Shown: one piece after another, positions 44,701 through 50,952 of the stretch
How positions within the stretch are numbered: position 1 is the stretch's first letter
Layout: every line of letters begins with the position of its first letter
Assembly (NCBI RefSeq): GCF_000786695.1
Contig: NZ_CP009962.1
Location: 3,224,001-3,288,000, forward strand
DNA: 64,000 bases
Direction of reading: 5' to 3'
Source: Collimonas arenae
GTDB lineage: Bacteria; Pseudomonadota; Gammaproteobacteria; Burkholderiales; Burkholderiaceae_D
Made by a program: the position numbers and the translations under genes
The notes under the pieces: generated by a model
Seen by the model: only the letters and a program-made list of their open reading frames with translations
What the model was told of the DNA's origin: nothing
Database searches by the model: none

Positions 44701-47136
44701 CCCTGCATTGATGGTGGCTGCGCCATTGGTCGCTACCTTGCCGGCTTGATTCGAGAATGTCCCGGTGCTGATGTTCAGTGCGCCGGCGGCCGCCTGTGAA
44801 ATCGTGCCGCTGTCGTTCGTCAATGTGCCGGAATGGATCGCCAGCGTGCCGGCATTGCCTTCAATGGTGCCATGCGTGTTATCGATGGCATTGGTGGCGC
44901 CCACCGTCATGGTGCCGGTACCCTTTTGTGCAATCAGACCAGCTTGATTGACCAGGTCATGCGCGTTCAGTATCACCTGTCCCGCCGAAATCGTGCCGGC
45001 ATTGTTGGTCAGGGTCGTACCTGCAGAGCCGTTCACCGCGCCACCCGCCGCTAGCGTACCTGCCGAGTTGTTGAGGGCCTGCGTCGTACTCACGCCCAGA
45101 TTCTGAACCGCGCTGATAGTGCTGCTGTTGACCAGCGATCCGGCCGTAATTGAGGTATTGCCATTACCGCCGATCACGCCGCCGGCCGCATTGGTCAGTT
45201 GGCCGGTAGCACTGAGACTCATGCCGTCGCTGTTCAACGATTTGATGCTGCCTGCCGTATTGTCGAGGTTGACAGCCGTCACGGTCAATGCGCCACCGGA
45301 CTGGATACTGCCGTGCGTGTTGCTGATGTCACCGGCAATATGGGCGGTGGTCTGGCCGACCGACGACAGATTACCCGCCTGGTTATTCACACTGGCAGCC
45401 GTCAGCGCCAACTGGCCGTTGGTGCCGATGACGCCTTGCGCGTTGGTGAGCGCGCCGCTCTGGATGGTGGCGGTCCCCGCGCCGGCGTGATTGATCTGGC
45501 CGCCGGTGTTATCCAGACTACCGGACTTGATCAACAGATTGCCGGCATTGGTGGTAATGGTGCCGCCGTTGTTGCTGATTGCGCCCGTGGTCGTGATACT
45601 GGTGTCGGCAGTACCCGATTGCGTCATGGTGCCGCCGACGTTCGACAAACTAGCCGAGTTGCTGGTCAGTTGAGATACGTTGATCTTGCCCTGGTCGTTG
45701 ATGATGGCGCCAGTAGCGGTCCATGTCGCAGCGCCTCCGGCTTGCAATGTACTAGCGGTCTGGTCAATATTTCCCCCGAGCGCATCCAGGACAACATTGC
45801 CGGCCGCATTGCTCTGCGCGCCGCGCACATTCACACTGGCGCCATGCATCCACAGATTGCCGCCCGCAGTATTCGTACCGGTCGCGCCGATAGCGCCCGA
45901 CGCCACCAGGTTTAAATTGCCCGCCTGCGTCGCCTGGCCGTTGGCATTGACGCCAGCGCCCAGCACACCCGTCGATGCGATGCTGCCGGAGAATAAAGTT
46001 AAATCGTTTTGCGCAGCGATGGTGCCGCTGTTGGCGATCTGACCAGCGCTGTAGATCTGGGCGCCCTGCTGGCCGTATAAGGTGCCGGTGTTGGTCACGC
46101 CGTCGTTGCCGACAATACGGATCTGGCCGCTGGCATTGGTCGAACCGTTCAACGTAACGACGCCCATGTTGTCGATATTGAGGTCACCGGCTTGCGCGCC
46201 GATGTTACCCAGCGCGACCACACCTACGCCCGCCTCGGTGCCGACCAGTTTGATCTTATTGGCATACATGCCACCGAGCTGCGCCACGTCGATGCCTACC
46301 GTCGGTTTGTTGTTGTCGCCCTGAATGACGGTCACGCCGAGATCCGCATAGTTGACCTGGTTCGTGCCGGTGATGACGTTCAGGTTCTGCGCTTGCAATT
46401 GACCGTTGACTGCCACGCTGCGGGCGATCAGATCCGTCTGCGTCATGTTATTGGCATTGAGTCCGCCAGCACCGATCTGGATATCGCCGCCGGTCACCCG
46501 AAATGCACTTAAACTACCATCGCCGCCGAACACCGGCGCGCCGGTCGTCAGCACACCGCGTGAGGTGTTGATGAATCCACATCCACTGCAGGAAATTCCG
46601 TTACCGTTCGCGACAATCACCTGGGCCTGCTGGCCTGCAACTTCAATATAGCCATTGAGCTGTGATCGCCCTGTTCCTGTCACCTCGTTGAGAATGATAC
46701 GGGCGCTGCCGTTGGCGAGGTTCGGATTGCCGGCCACGAAGCCTGCCGTCTGCGTTTGCGTGATGGTCTGGGCATTGTTGAGAATGGCTCCCTGGCTGCC
46801 CACGTTAAACTGATTGTATTGGTTGTGACTCAATCCCGTCGCATTGGGCGCAACAATGTTGACAAGCGGTATGCCGCTGGCGGTCGTCGAGACGGTCGGA
46901 CGACGGCTACCCGCATTCGGATCGGCCACGATCTGGGCAGAAACCACAGTGACGCCACCAAATAAAGCCGCAACGGCCACGCCGAGATACGCCAGGCGCA
47001 TCAGCGGCGAACTGGACGTCACCGTACTGCCTGCTTGCCCACCTGTCGATTTTCCCTGACTCGCCACGTTCTCCGCGACGGCCATCAACATGCCACGATG
47101 CTTGTTAAAAATGACGCGATAATTGTTATTGTTCAT
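35719..47136 (-). CDS. cdiA: CDI toxin / filamentous hemagglutinin CdiA
   Basis: 3805 residues. Residues 1-75 are an extended signal peptide (MNNNNYRVIFNKHRGMLMAV, then MRLAYLGVAVAALFGGVTVV). The two-partner-secretion domain (about 75-320) has NPNL in AGNPNLANGSARI and NGNGI in VANGNGISCSGCGF, a variant of NPNGI. Then follow many FHA-type repeats of about 20 residues (LTNAGGTI-like, to about 1450), a Tyr/Pro-rich receptor-binding-type region (about 1500-1950), a second repeat region, and a pretoxin block ending ATYNRLLNHNEAQ (about 3520). The last 130 residues (YISLQGNFYIASGGIAVNLH ... VGYGFDLNKKKE) resemble polymorphic toxin type 22. It is exported by CdiB next to it. Confidence 0.93.
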   Translation of the reverse strand: MNNNNYRVIFNKHRGMLMAVAENVASQGKSTGGQAGSTVTSSSPLMRLAYLGVAVAALFGGVTVVSAQIVADPNAGSRRPTVSTTASGIPLVNIVAPNATGLSHNQYNQFNVGSQGAILNNAQTITQTQTAGFVAGNPNLANGSARIILNEVTGTGRSQLNGYIEVAGQQAQVIVANGNGISCSGCGFINTSRGVLTTGAPVFGGDGSLSAFRVTGGDIQIGAGGLNANNMTQTDLIARSVAVNGQLQAQNLNVITGTNQVNYADLGVTVIQGDNNKPTVGIDVAQLGGMYANKIKLVGTEAGVGVVALGNIGAQAGDLNIDNMGVVTLNGSTNASGQIRIVGNDGVTNTGTLYGQQGAQIYSAGQIANSGTIAAQNDLTLFSGSIASTGVLGAGVNANGQATQAGNLNLVASGAIGATGTNTAGGNLWMHGASVNVRGAQSNAAGNVVLDALGGNIDQTASTLQAGGAATWTATGAIINDQGKINVSQLTSNSASLSNVGGTMTQSGTADTSITTTGAISNNGGTITTNAGNLLIKSGSLDNTGGQINHAGAGTATIQSGALTNAQGVIGTNGQLALTAASVNNQAGNLSSVGQTTAHIAGDISNTHGSIQSGGALTVTAVNLDNTAGSIKSLNSDGMSLSATGQLTNAAGGVIGGNGNTSITAGSLVNSSTISAVQNLGVSTTQALNNSAGTLAAGGAVNGSAGTTLTNNAGTISAGQVILNAHDLVNQAGLIAQKGTGTMTVGATNAIDNTHGTIEGNAGTLAIHSGTLTNDSGTISQAAAGALNISTGTFSNQAGKVATNGAATINAGATTNSGAIIAQQTLNLTAASLNNNNGTIGSNGALALNAGSQLTNSGGTIEAGTTASPSSATITASTLDNSAGTLGAGTIDLEAGTLVNATGKIIQNNSNGTATINVSQLLNNSNGIIGVTAKNLTLAPAALQNNGGSIAHMGTGTLTVQTGTLSNNGGVLGTNGAATITASSIANQGGKLSAVGNESVTSSSTIDNSQAGYIGGAAVTVNAMAGQINNQGGTIEGASTGATVNAQSLNNTGGKVQSLGAGAVNVSIAQALINDSGSISGKGAVTATANSISNVGGAMGALGDLTVTSATTLDNSNGSMEGMGNVATTAQGALTNVGGKIEALGSTGQLQVAGSTIDNTNGKIINVGTGLTTISGASGITNADPSGVTGAGLMGGAGDVIVTTPTLSNVQGGHIIAGGALNLNTTNSLDNTAGQLIATGALTLNQPGAVLTNVGGGISGGSVALTTASIDNTNGSIANPSGSGGGVAINTGTFTNTNGAVGSDVDLQLTTNSLIGDGKIVAGRDGNVSLQGDYTYDAGNQITANRNLTLSTTGTLTNTATMSAAGNITVNAANVINQAGADIASGNPGDLTTGTTTVNTGSGNLTNAGRIEGNNVNTTSNQVNNTGTLIGNAVTVNANTLTNDGAAAIIAGVNQVNLWVSGTVNNQNGATLYSLGDLNMAANGAKDANGYLFNQTGTINNLSSTIEADGTMNVAANQINNVRQNVQINTVTLSNTTTTMAPPTWWSSLRPLGAYGARFVNANTRIQDVYYVNPSQIVSTTPMVTPDGYLIYQVVVNLSPTDSAFEHMTGGVGQPSPSGVIGAQYGSQTRVTPTAGTQTLYLTSVGNNQTNPDQVAGSTAWPQYTTDQIQNVLGTISYSNQYGNCTTNCVRLQTEPNYTNPATTFLGYSMRSQADVPGGYPVEVQRIANQVVTATQLAATSGAPAKITSGGDMHLAIGTQLNNNNGQIAAGGNLTIDGTPSADGSNNTKIVNTSTQLTQTYTSTNQSGFGTADSLPSPPVQWTTWSNTPITLNTGVVGGTITSNQAVSITGGQINNTSVIASTRPIGASAASLGLGDGIAPLGLASNGAVGVATGNSNGVAGANPVTGGGSTGTPGAARVVDGARAGAVNTVLPTNGLYHVEPQANQPYLIQTDPRFTVYGNFISSDYMLNLLGINPAATEKRLGDGFYEQKLITDQVTNLTGKRYLNGYANNEDEYKALMTNGVQYAKEFNMVPGIALSDAQMAALTTDIVWLVNQTVTLPDGSQQTVLVPQVYLAKNLDLSPTGAVIAGSSTAIHATDITNTGGTISGTQQLLLAADHDISNIGGTLSGGNIGLFAGNNILDQSTTNTAITQFGNNSSVVTAVGAVGAIAATQNLVMSAGQNVNLQGAKVTAGGNAMVTAGSAINVETVSTGSQYVQSTAQGTTVMQNTHAVGSDIAAGGNLGVVSKGDTTITGSNLSSGKDMLVAAGGNMTIQNAVDSSSYHTDGHVGNATQVLDQHGQTAVGSSLSAGGNATVLAGAQQDAFGNVVLVKGAPAKDLTLTASTITAGTNADGLGNAALGATGSVTIGEAMLHSDFSKEDRNSSKGFLSSSSSHDMEAMSANVAQGSTVAGNQVSVTAGKDITVRGSNVVGLNDVALTAASGKVAIVSTQDTSETTSSHEQKKSGFTASFSAGVASVGYGKSSAASQDSVETVQQQGSSVASINGNTRIQAGDSLNVVASDISAGQNLTLIGKSVDLSAAQNTSVEHGAQQSSSSGFSVGVTYNPLAAFKSAYQQSASSNPSTSLLGKATKFGDAIGDGTLAANTPVVVQAGSHSASGNQDHATSTAQVSSLTAGNNLTVLATGGSITSQGASMSAVGDATLIAKDSINLDVAHSFETQGQGNTASGWSVDNRGSLPAGVMHGQGTGNGSTDTVHGTSLSAGGKATLATTDGDITLTAANLVANSDLSINAAKNLTIQSGQNTLTNANQSNNQAIGKVVISDTERFAGYSSDKSQDNNTAVTQVVSNVGSLQGNVNLTAGGAYTQTASNVLAKNDINITGQSININTANNTGNSAQSSSDLKVGAFATVTSPLIDLGNNLENAKKSDGRLQALQGLAAASNAYQAVSAENAAAGVGGSGELLKAEVGVGFTTANSQDRSNYSQAMGSTIQGGGNVNLTSTAGDIHATGAVIAAGNTPGSTLTLNSAQNILLDAGQSTTASSGSNHSAGVQIGVGYEVGARTGAYAFASANVGNGNYNNTATTNSNTHLSGDTVTLKSKGDTTLQGADVNANTINADVAGKLAITSVQDTSTQHNEQSNIGGRVQVAFGNAWDVSGSLSQSNANGSSQAVNQQSGLFAGNGGYHVTADSVALKGGAITSTNAANSDLTANSLSVQNITNQMNYSANTASISGGMSSDGQTSNGVPSPNVIPSIGVQDNGKATSTTYGTVTDGNITIGGQHMTSAAGLGAHTDLATANGAIAALPNLQNVMSNQQAIATAVNTITSTSLQIAGDRRQGAGQQATQAQGDVDTANTEIAQAQAVLDNPDSSDAQKAQAQQNLDLATQNLGSAQQAASDAQAALKNWGPTGDYTRALSIVTGLLTGSLAGQSVGQLAANASAPYAAEAIGNYFAQPGNANQTEQLLSHAVLGAVLAAANGTSAAAGAGAGASGELAAQVLTRELYPNAYDANGNFHPDQLSADQLNNVIALSTAVGALVSGTTGGSLAAASVGGSIAANAATYNRLLNHNEAQVIQQNARRFAIQLYGTDNPTQAQISTATSLLANTAENLVNNNVGYDVPYSAQAASFLQTLQSEYAAQHPDLSTGNGQYLFYATDAQKNQPWLNAGTGNSAVNSLIIKTPWTSADTTSTVSYSANNPYTPSNPCISAECIPVGNPGAGFDYISLQGNFYIASGGIAVNLHDGNMYGQWALGKSYPFGYKPGVTFTAGNIIGGADAYSTGQFLQGAGASAGGFYPFPPLPIVGVGGGVNHSYGGATSTEVGLSFPAGPGGGVSPVGYGFDLNKKKE
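42700..46100 (-). repeat. FHA-type coding repeats within cdiA
   Basis: In this stretch the cdiA frame is built from degenerate units of roughly 60 bases with the recurring words ATTGGTCAGC-, GTTGTTGAT- and CGGCGCC-like codons for NxGGxIxxxGxxxIxAxxL. They encode the right-handed beta-helix of the adhesin shaft. The repeat also explains the long open frames on the opposite strand. Confidence 0.7.
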
Positions 47137-47173
47137 GTTCGTGTTCCGATGCAGGTCAAGGACAACTCAGGGA

Positions 47174-49042
47174 CTAATATTGGTAAGTCAAATTAAAGCC
47201 GACCGCGGGCATGGCCGTACTAAAACCTTGCGGCTTATACAGCGCCCAGCTGGAAAATATGTCGTAGGTCAACCCGAATACACCGCCGCGCAGTCCGATG
47301 GCCGTGCCCGCCAGCTTGTTGCCGAGAAGACCTGGGTTGGCGAGCCTATCGGATGTTGCAGGCCAGCCGCGTACACTGGGGCCATAGACCTGACCGTAAT
47401 CCAGCCCAACGTAGCCGGTCTGGCCGCTGTTGCCGATAGGCAGATCCAGTTCATTGCGCACGTAAAAGCCGCGCTCGGCGGCCAGCGTCAATTCGCCGTC
47501 AAAGCCACGTACGGTATAGCGGTTACCGATGCTGAACTGGTCGGACAGGTACAATGCTGAACGTGTGGCCTGGCCACGAAACGTGCCGATGTAGGTCACA
47601 GGCTGACTGGCGATCTGGAACGGCACACTCAAGGTGGCGTCGATGGTCTGCAAGGTGTAATGCAGATTGGGTGAACCTGGATCAACCTGCCCCAGTACAT
47701 CCCGCGCATAGGTTTGCCCATTGAGCCAGTTCACACCCCATTTGTTGGCGACCGTCAGGTCCAGCTGGGCGCGACCGAAATAATGGGTGTGGACCCAGGC
47801 CAACTCGGCAAACGTGGTATCGCGCTGCTGTGCGGCGATTTCGGTGTCTTCGATATAGGAGTGGCTCCAGCGCTTGCCCACCCTGAATTGCCAGGTGTTC
47901 TTTTGCGATTGGTCGCGTTGGAATAATTGGGCAATTTTGAATTCGAGATTGCGCGCCTTGCCGCTGGAAATGAACGTCTGGTTCGCGCCCGCCACTTCCT
48001 GATGGTAGTCATTACTGCTACCCGATACCGCAAAATTCCAGTACCCCGCTGGCACAGCGTAATACACGCTATTACCGGTGGTGCCACGCTGGCCTGCCTT
48101 GCGCTCGGCGTCGGTATTGACGCCGATATTAAACATATCGTTCAATCTCAGCGGATTGTCCACCGCCAGATTCAGGCCCGCTTGCAGCTTGCCGGTGCCT
48201 TTGCTGCCGCTGTCGTCGAAGGTGCCGGTCAGCTTCCACGACTTGCTGCGTTTGACCTGGATCACGACGTCGCTTTCTCCCGGCGCGTCCCCAGGGACGA
48301 TTTGCATGTCCACATCCTGGCTGGGAACCCGCTTCATTTGCTCCAATCCCTGCTCCAGATCACGCAGATTGAGCAACTTGCCAGGACCGGTCGGAAACGC
48401 GCTGCGCCAGGTGCCGTACAGGCTAGGATCGGAAAAGCGAATGGCGCGAATCACACCGGGAACCAGCGTCAGAGTGAGCGTGCCGCCGGCAATATCCTGT
48501 CCAGGAATGCCGACGCGCGTCGTGCTATAACCTTTGCTTAAAATCAGATTACTTAAGCGCTTCTCAATCAGACTCAGTCCCTGCTTGCCAATGCAGGAAT
48601 TGGCGTATTGACGCAGGTAATCCTGGGCGAAGCGGAATTGATCGAAAGGTAAGTCGCTGGCACCGGCGTTTCGTGCCGCCGGCGGCAACTGTTTCGGCAC
48701 ATCCAGGACAAACTGGTGAACACGAAAGCACGGCGATTCGTTGGGCAACGTCAGGCTGTCGGCTGCTTCAGCGGCTGCCTTACCGTCGAGCGTCACGTTC
48801 GGCGCTTGCAACTGACGCTGGCGTTCCTGTAACTCGATCTGGCCGCGACGGCGCTGCTCTTCGCTGGAAGGCGTTTGCACATTTGGGTCGTGCCGGCGCA
48901 GCTCCTCAAGATCGGGCGGCGGCTGGGCGGTCTGCGTCCTGCCGTCGTGAGTCGTCCCCGCCAACAGAAGCGCCAGTCCAATCCCCCTTGCGAAACCCGA
49001 CAAAAGTCCCTCACCTTTGCCTGAGCACGTGTTTTTCCCCAT
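47174..49042 (-). CDS. cdiB: CDI transporter CdiB (FhaC/ShlB family outer-membrane protein)
   Basis: 622 residues. After a signal peptide (FARGIGLALLLAG) come a Gln/Arg-rich alpha-helix (EEQRRRGQIELQERQRQLQ), two POTRA domains (about 100-250: CFRVHQFVLD, GYSTTRVGIPGQDIAGGTLT) and a 16-strand barrel whose plug-loop motif VRGF is visible in NRYTVRGFDGELTL. It carries CdiA across the outer membrane. cdiA starts 37 bases downstream, so the two are one operon. Confidence 0.95.
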   Translation of the reverse strand: MGKNTCSGKGEGLLSGFARGIGLALLLAGTTHDGRTQTAQPPPDLEELRRHDPNVQTPSSEEQRRRGQIELQERQRQLQAPNVTLDGKAAAEAADSLTLPNESPCFRVHQFVLDVPKQLPPAARNAGASDLPFDQFRFAQDYLRQYANSCIGKQGLSLIEKRLSNLILSKGYSTTRVGIPGQDIAGGTLTLTLVPGVIRAIRFSDPSLYGTWRSAFPTGPGKLLNLRDLEQGLEQMKRVPSQDVDMQIVPGDAPGESDVVIQVKRSKSWKLTGTFDDSGSKGTGKLQAGLNLAVDNPLRLNDMFNIGVNTDAERKAGQRGTTGNSVYYAVPAGYWNFAVSGSSNDYHQEVAGANQTFISSGKARNLEFKIAQLFQRDQSQKNTWQFRVGKRWSHSYIEDTEIAAQQRDTTFAELAWVHTHYFGRAQLDLTVANKWGVNWLNGQTYARDVLGQVDPGSPNLHYTLQTIDATLSVPFQIASQPVTYIGTFRGQATRSALYLSDQFSIGNRYTVRGFDGELTLAAERGFYVRNELDLPIGNSGQTGYVGLDYGQVYGPSVRGWPATSDRLANPGLLGNKLAGTAIGLRGGVFGLTYDIFSSWALYKPQGFSTAMPAVGFNLTYQY

Positions 49043-49339
49043 TGTTTGCTTTCATTACATTTTATTTTGGGGTGATTATATGGAGGAAACTAATTGTTAA
49101 GAGTTTAAGGATTGTCAAATCCAGTGGGATTTTGCAAAGGTTCACTTTTACCAGGGGGATTTGATATGAATTGGTTGCGCAGGAACAACGTTCAGCGGGG
49201 CCGTTGCAATACGGTGTACCCAAGCAAGACGCCCCTAGGCTTGCCTAAAGGCGTTGCGAAATATGTTGCGCAATGGTTATTTATGTTGCATTATAGAAAT
49301 GCAACCCTATTGCAACGTAAACAGCCACCTACTATATAT
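49043..49339. other. Divergent region between cdiB and the recombinase gene
   Basis: It holds a TATAAT on the minus strand (49081-49076) about 35 bases before the cdiB start and TTGACA (49117-49112) further up, but the spacing of the two is too long for one promoter. GGATTGTCAAATCC (49107-49120) is a short palindrome. The right end holds the palindromic recombinase-type site. The plus-strand frame that begins at 49112 is a non-coding extension of the recombinase frame. Confidence 0.5.
49284..49316 (+). promoter_or_regulatory. Palindromic site before the serine recombinase (candidate res/binding site)
   Basis: GTTGCATTATAGAAATGCAAC (within 49285-49305) is a near-perfect inverted repeat, followed by CCTATTGCAAC; another GTTGCGCAA lies shortly before. 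Clustered TTGCA half-sites directly upstream of a resolvase/invertase gene are typical of its own binding or crossover site. Confidence 0.5.
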
Positions 49340-49909
49340 ATGACCAGTGTTATTTCGTATTTGCGCGTTTCAACCAAAGACCAAACTGTGCAGAATCAGC
49401 GCCAGGCCATAGCAGCGGCTGGCTGGAAAATAACGAAGGAATTCACTGATGAGGCTACCAGCGGCACTACGGCAGCTAAAAGCAGGGCCGGTTGGTCAGC
49501 CTGCACCCAGTACCTAAGAGAAGGTGACACTCTTGTTGTGTATGCGTTGGATCGTCTTGGCCGTAGCACAATTGACGTGCTCACCCAGATCAATACACTA
49601 AGCGAGCGCGGCATTCGCCTAGTGATCCTCATGCAGGGGTTCGATACGCAGACGCCGGCCGGGAAACTTGCATTGACCATGTTTGCTGGTTTCGCAGAGT
49701 TTGAAAATGGAATTCGTAAGGAGCGCCAGCAAGAAGGCATTACCAGGGCACGCAAGGAGGGAAAGTACCAGGGCCGCAAACCAAAGTTAACTGACGAAAT
49801 GCAGATTGAGTTGAAACGCCGGTATGACGCCGGTGAGAATCGCAGCGAATTGGCGCGTCAATTTGGCGTTGATCGCGTTACAGTGCATCGATATTGCAAG
49901 CAAAGCTAG
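49340..49909 (+). CDS. Serine recombinase (resolvase/invertase family)
   Basis: 189 residues from MTSVISYLRVSTKDQTVQNQ. The catalytic serine is in YLRVSTKDQ, followed by GDTLVVYALDRLGRS and FAEFENGIRKERQQEGI with the long E-helix, and a helix-turn-helix at the end (NRSELARQFGVDRVTVHRYC). It cuts and rejoins DNA at short palindromic sites. It stands alone between the CDI genes and the NTPase locus, so it may belong to a transposon or island that brought one of them. Confidence 0.92.
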   Translation: MTSVISYLRVSTKDQTVQNQRQAIAAAGWKITKEFTDEATSGTTAAKSRAGWSACTQYLREGDTLVVYALDRLGRSTIDVLTQINTLSERGIRLVILMQGFDTQTPAGKLALTMFAGFAEFENGIRKERQQEGITRARKEGKYQGRKPKLTDEMQIELKRRYDAGENRSELARQFGVDRVTVHRYCKQS

Positions 49910-50412
49910 GTCATTGATGACGGGCTTTGTAGAAATATATATCTGACAGCGCACGCGCATGTTGGATTAAATTCTGAGCCGATACACATGAAATCCCTCT
50001 ATCGGCTACCTTCAAGAAGGTCCGAAAGAGTTGTCGGGTGCACAGTGCGTTCGCGCACCCATGTCCATATATTTCAGGCTGCTAGAGCATGTAGTATGGT
50101 ATTCGCGCAAACATATCCATTGGGAGCGGAAGCCAATAGTCCATGGCTCTCTACGTAGTAAAAAGTGGCTATGATCGGCGGCACGAATGGTATCGGCTGC
50201 GCGCTCGCCCGTCTGTTTGCTGCAACCGGGACATATACGTAAGATCCACATCCAACATTTCGGTGTCGCGATGGAATATATCAGTTAATAAGCATTACAA
50301 TCAGTTTCGAAAACTCACGCCGCTGCTGTCGCATGTGTCAGGCTGCGAAACTCAGTCTGCTAATGCCCATTGGAGGTTTTTGTCACTGTAAATTCACTTT
50401 AAGGCGTAGGCA
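49910..50412. other. Gene-poor region with an SDR gene scrap
   Basis: 503 bases without an intact gene. The only recognisable piece is a dehydrogenase N-terminal motif (50171-50242). The remainder shows no family signature. Confidence 0.6.
50171..50242 (+). pseudogene. Remnant of a short-chain dehydrogenase/reductase gene
   Basis: The 23-codon frame reads MIGGTNGIGCALARLFAATG before a stop. GGTNGIG-x-ALAR-x-FA is the glycine-rich NAD(P)-binding start of SDR enzymes. Nothing of the rest of an SDR follows, so it is a scrap left by a deletion. Confidence 0.55.
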
Positions 50413-50736
50413 ATGGCAAAGTACTTATATGAAGTCAATTTGGACGGGGGGAGTAACAATCCTAACTATCATAAATTTCTTGCGAATGTGGCGGAGTTGA
50501 ACGCCAAATCGCCGGACTATGCCGGTATTCAGAACCTATGCGTTCTTAGTCATCATGTAGATAAAAATACTGTGCATAGACTATGTACGGATAAATTTAA
50601 GAAGGGCAAGGAGGACGTCACCGTCATTGAAATAACAAAAAAGTCTTTAATTTCGTCAACGAGCATGCATCGACTTTATACGGATCTCGTTAAAAGCTAT
50701 TTTTTACCCCACGACCACTACCCCAACATTGAGTGA
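50413..50736 (+). CDS. Small protein of unknown function upstream of the NERD-STAND gene
   Basis: 107 residues, MAKYLYEVNLDGGSNNPNYH at the start, LCVLSHHVDKNTVHRL in the middle and a His/Tyr-rich end FLPHDHYPNIE. It has no signal peptide and no known domain. AAGGCGTAGG lies before the start. It points the same way as the large NTPase gene 216 bases downstream and could be a partner, but a separate transcript is as likely. Confidence 0.5.
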   Translation: MAKYLYEVNLDGGSNNPNYHKFLANVAELNAKSPDYAGIQNLCVLSHHVDKNTVHRLCTDKFKKGKEDVTVIEITKKSLISSTSMHRLYTDLVKSYFLPHDHYPNIE

Positions 50737-50952
50737 CCGGGAAGGAGGCTGTGAACAGCAAGCCATTGCGCGCTGAGCCAGCATGATCGAACGTTCGAGG
50801 GATGATTTTCGTTCGGTAGCGACGATTTAAAATAATGATGTGGGAAGTTCTGCGAGCTCCTGGCACATGGAGCGCTCCTGAGCGACAAGATAATTTCTTC
50901 CGATTGGTAATTCAGATAGCCTGCCTCTCCAGAAGAGTGCCGGGTACAAGCG

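Noticed and set aside
43213..44799. Long open frame on the plus strand opposite cdiA (and several others between 37 and 46 kb)
   Set aside because: They mirror the repeated, G/C-biased cdiA codons, have no start signals or domains, and overlap one another. The minus-strand cdiA frame has full family evidence.
42700..46100. CRISPR-like regularity
   Set aside because: The repeats are degenerate, about 60 bases long without unique spacers, in frame, and encode the FHA-type beta-helix. No cas gene is present.
49076..49117. TTGACA and TATAAT as one cdiB promoter
   Set aside because: The two boxes on the minus strand are about 31 bases apart, too far for a sigma-70 promoter; at most the TATAAT works with another -35.
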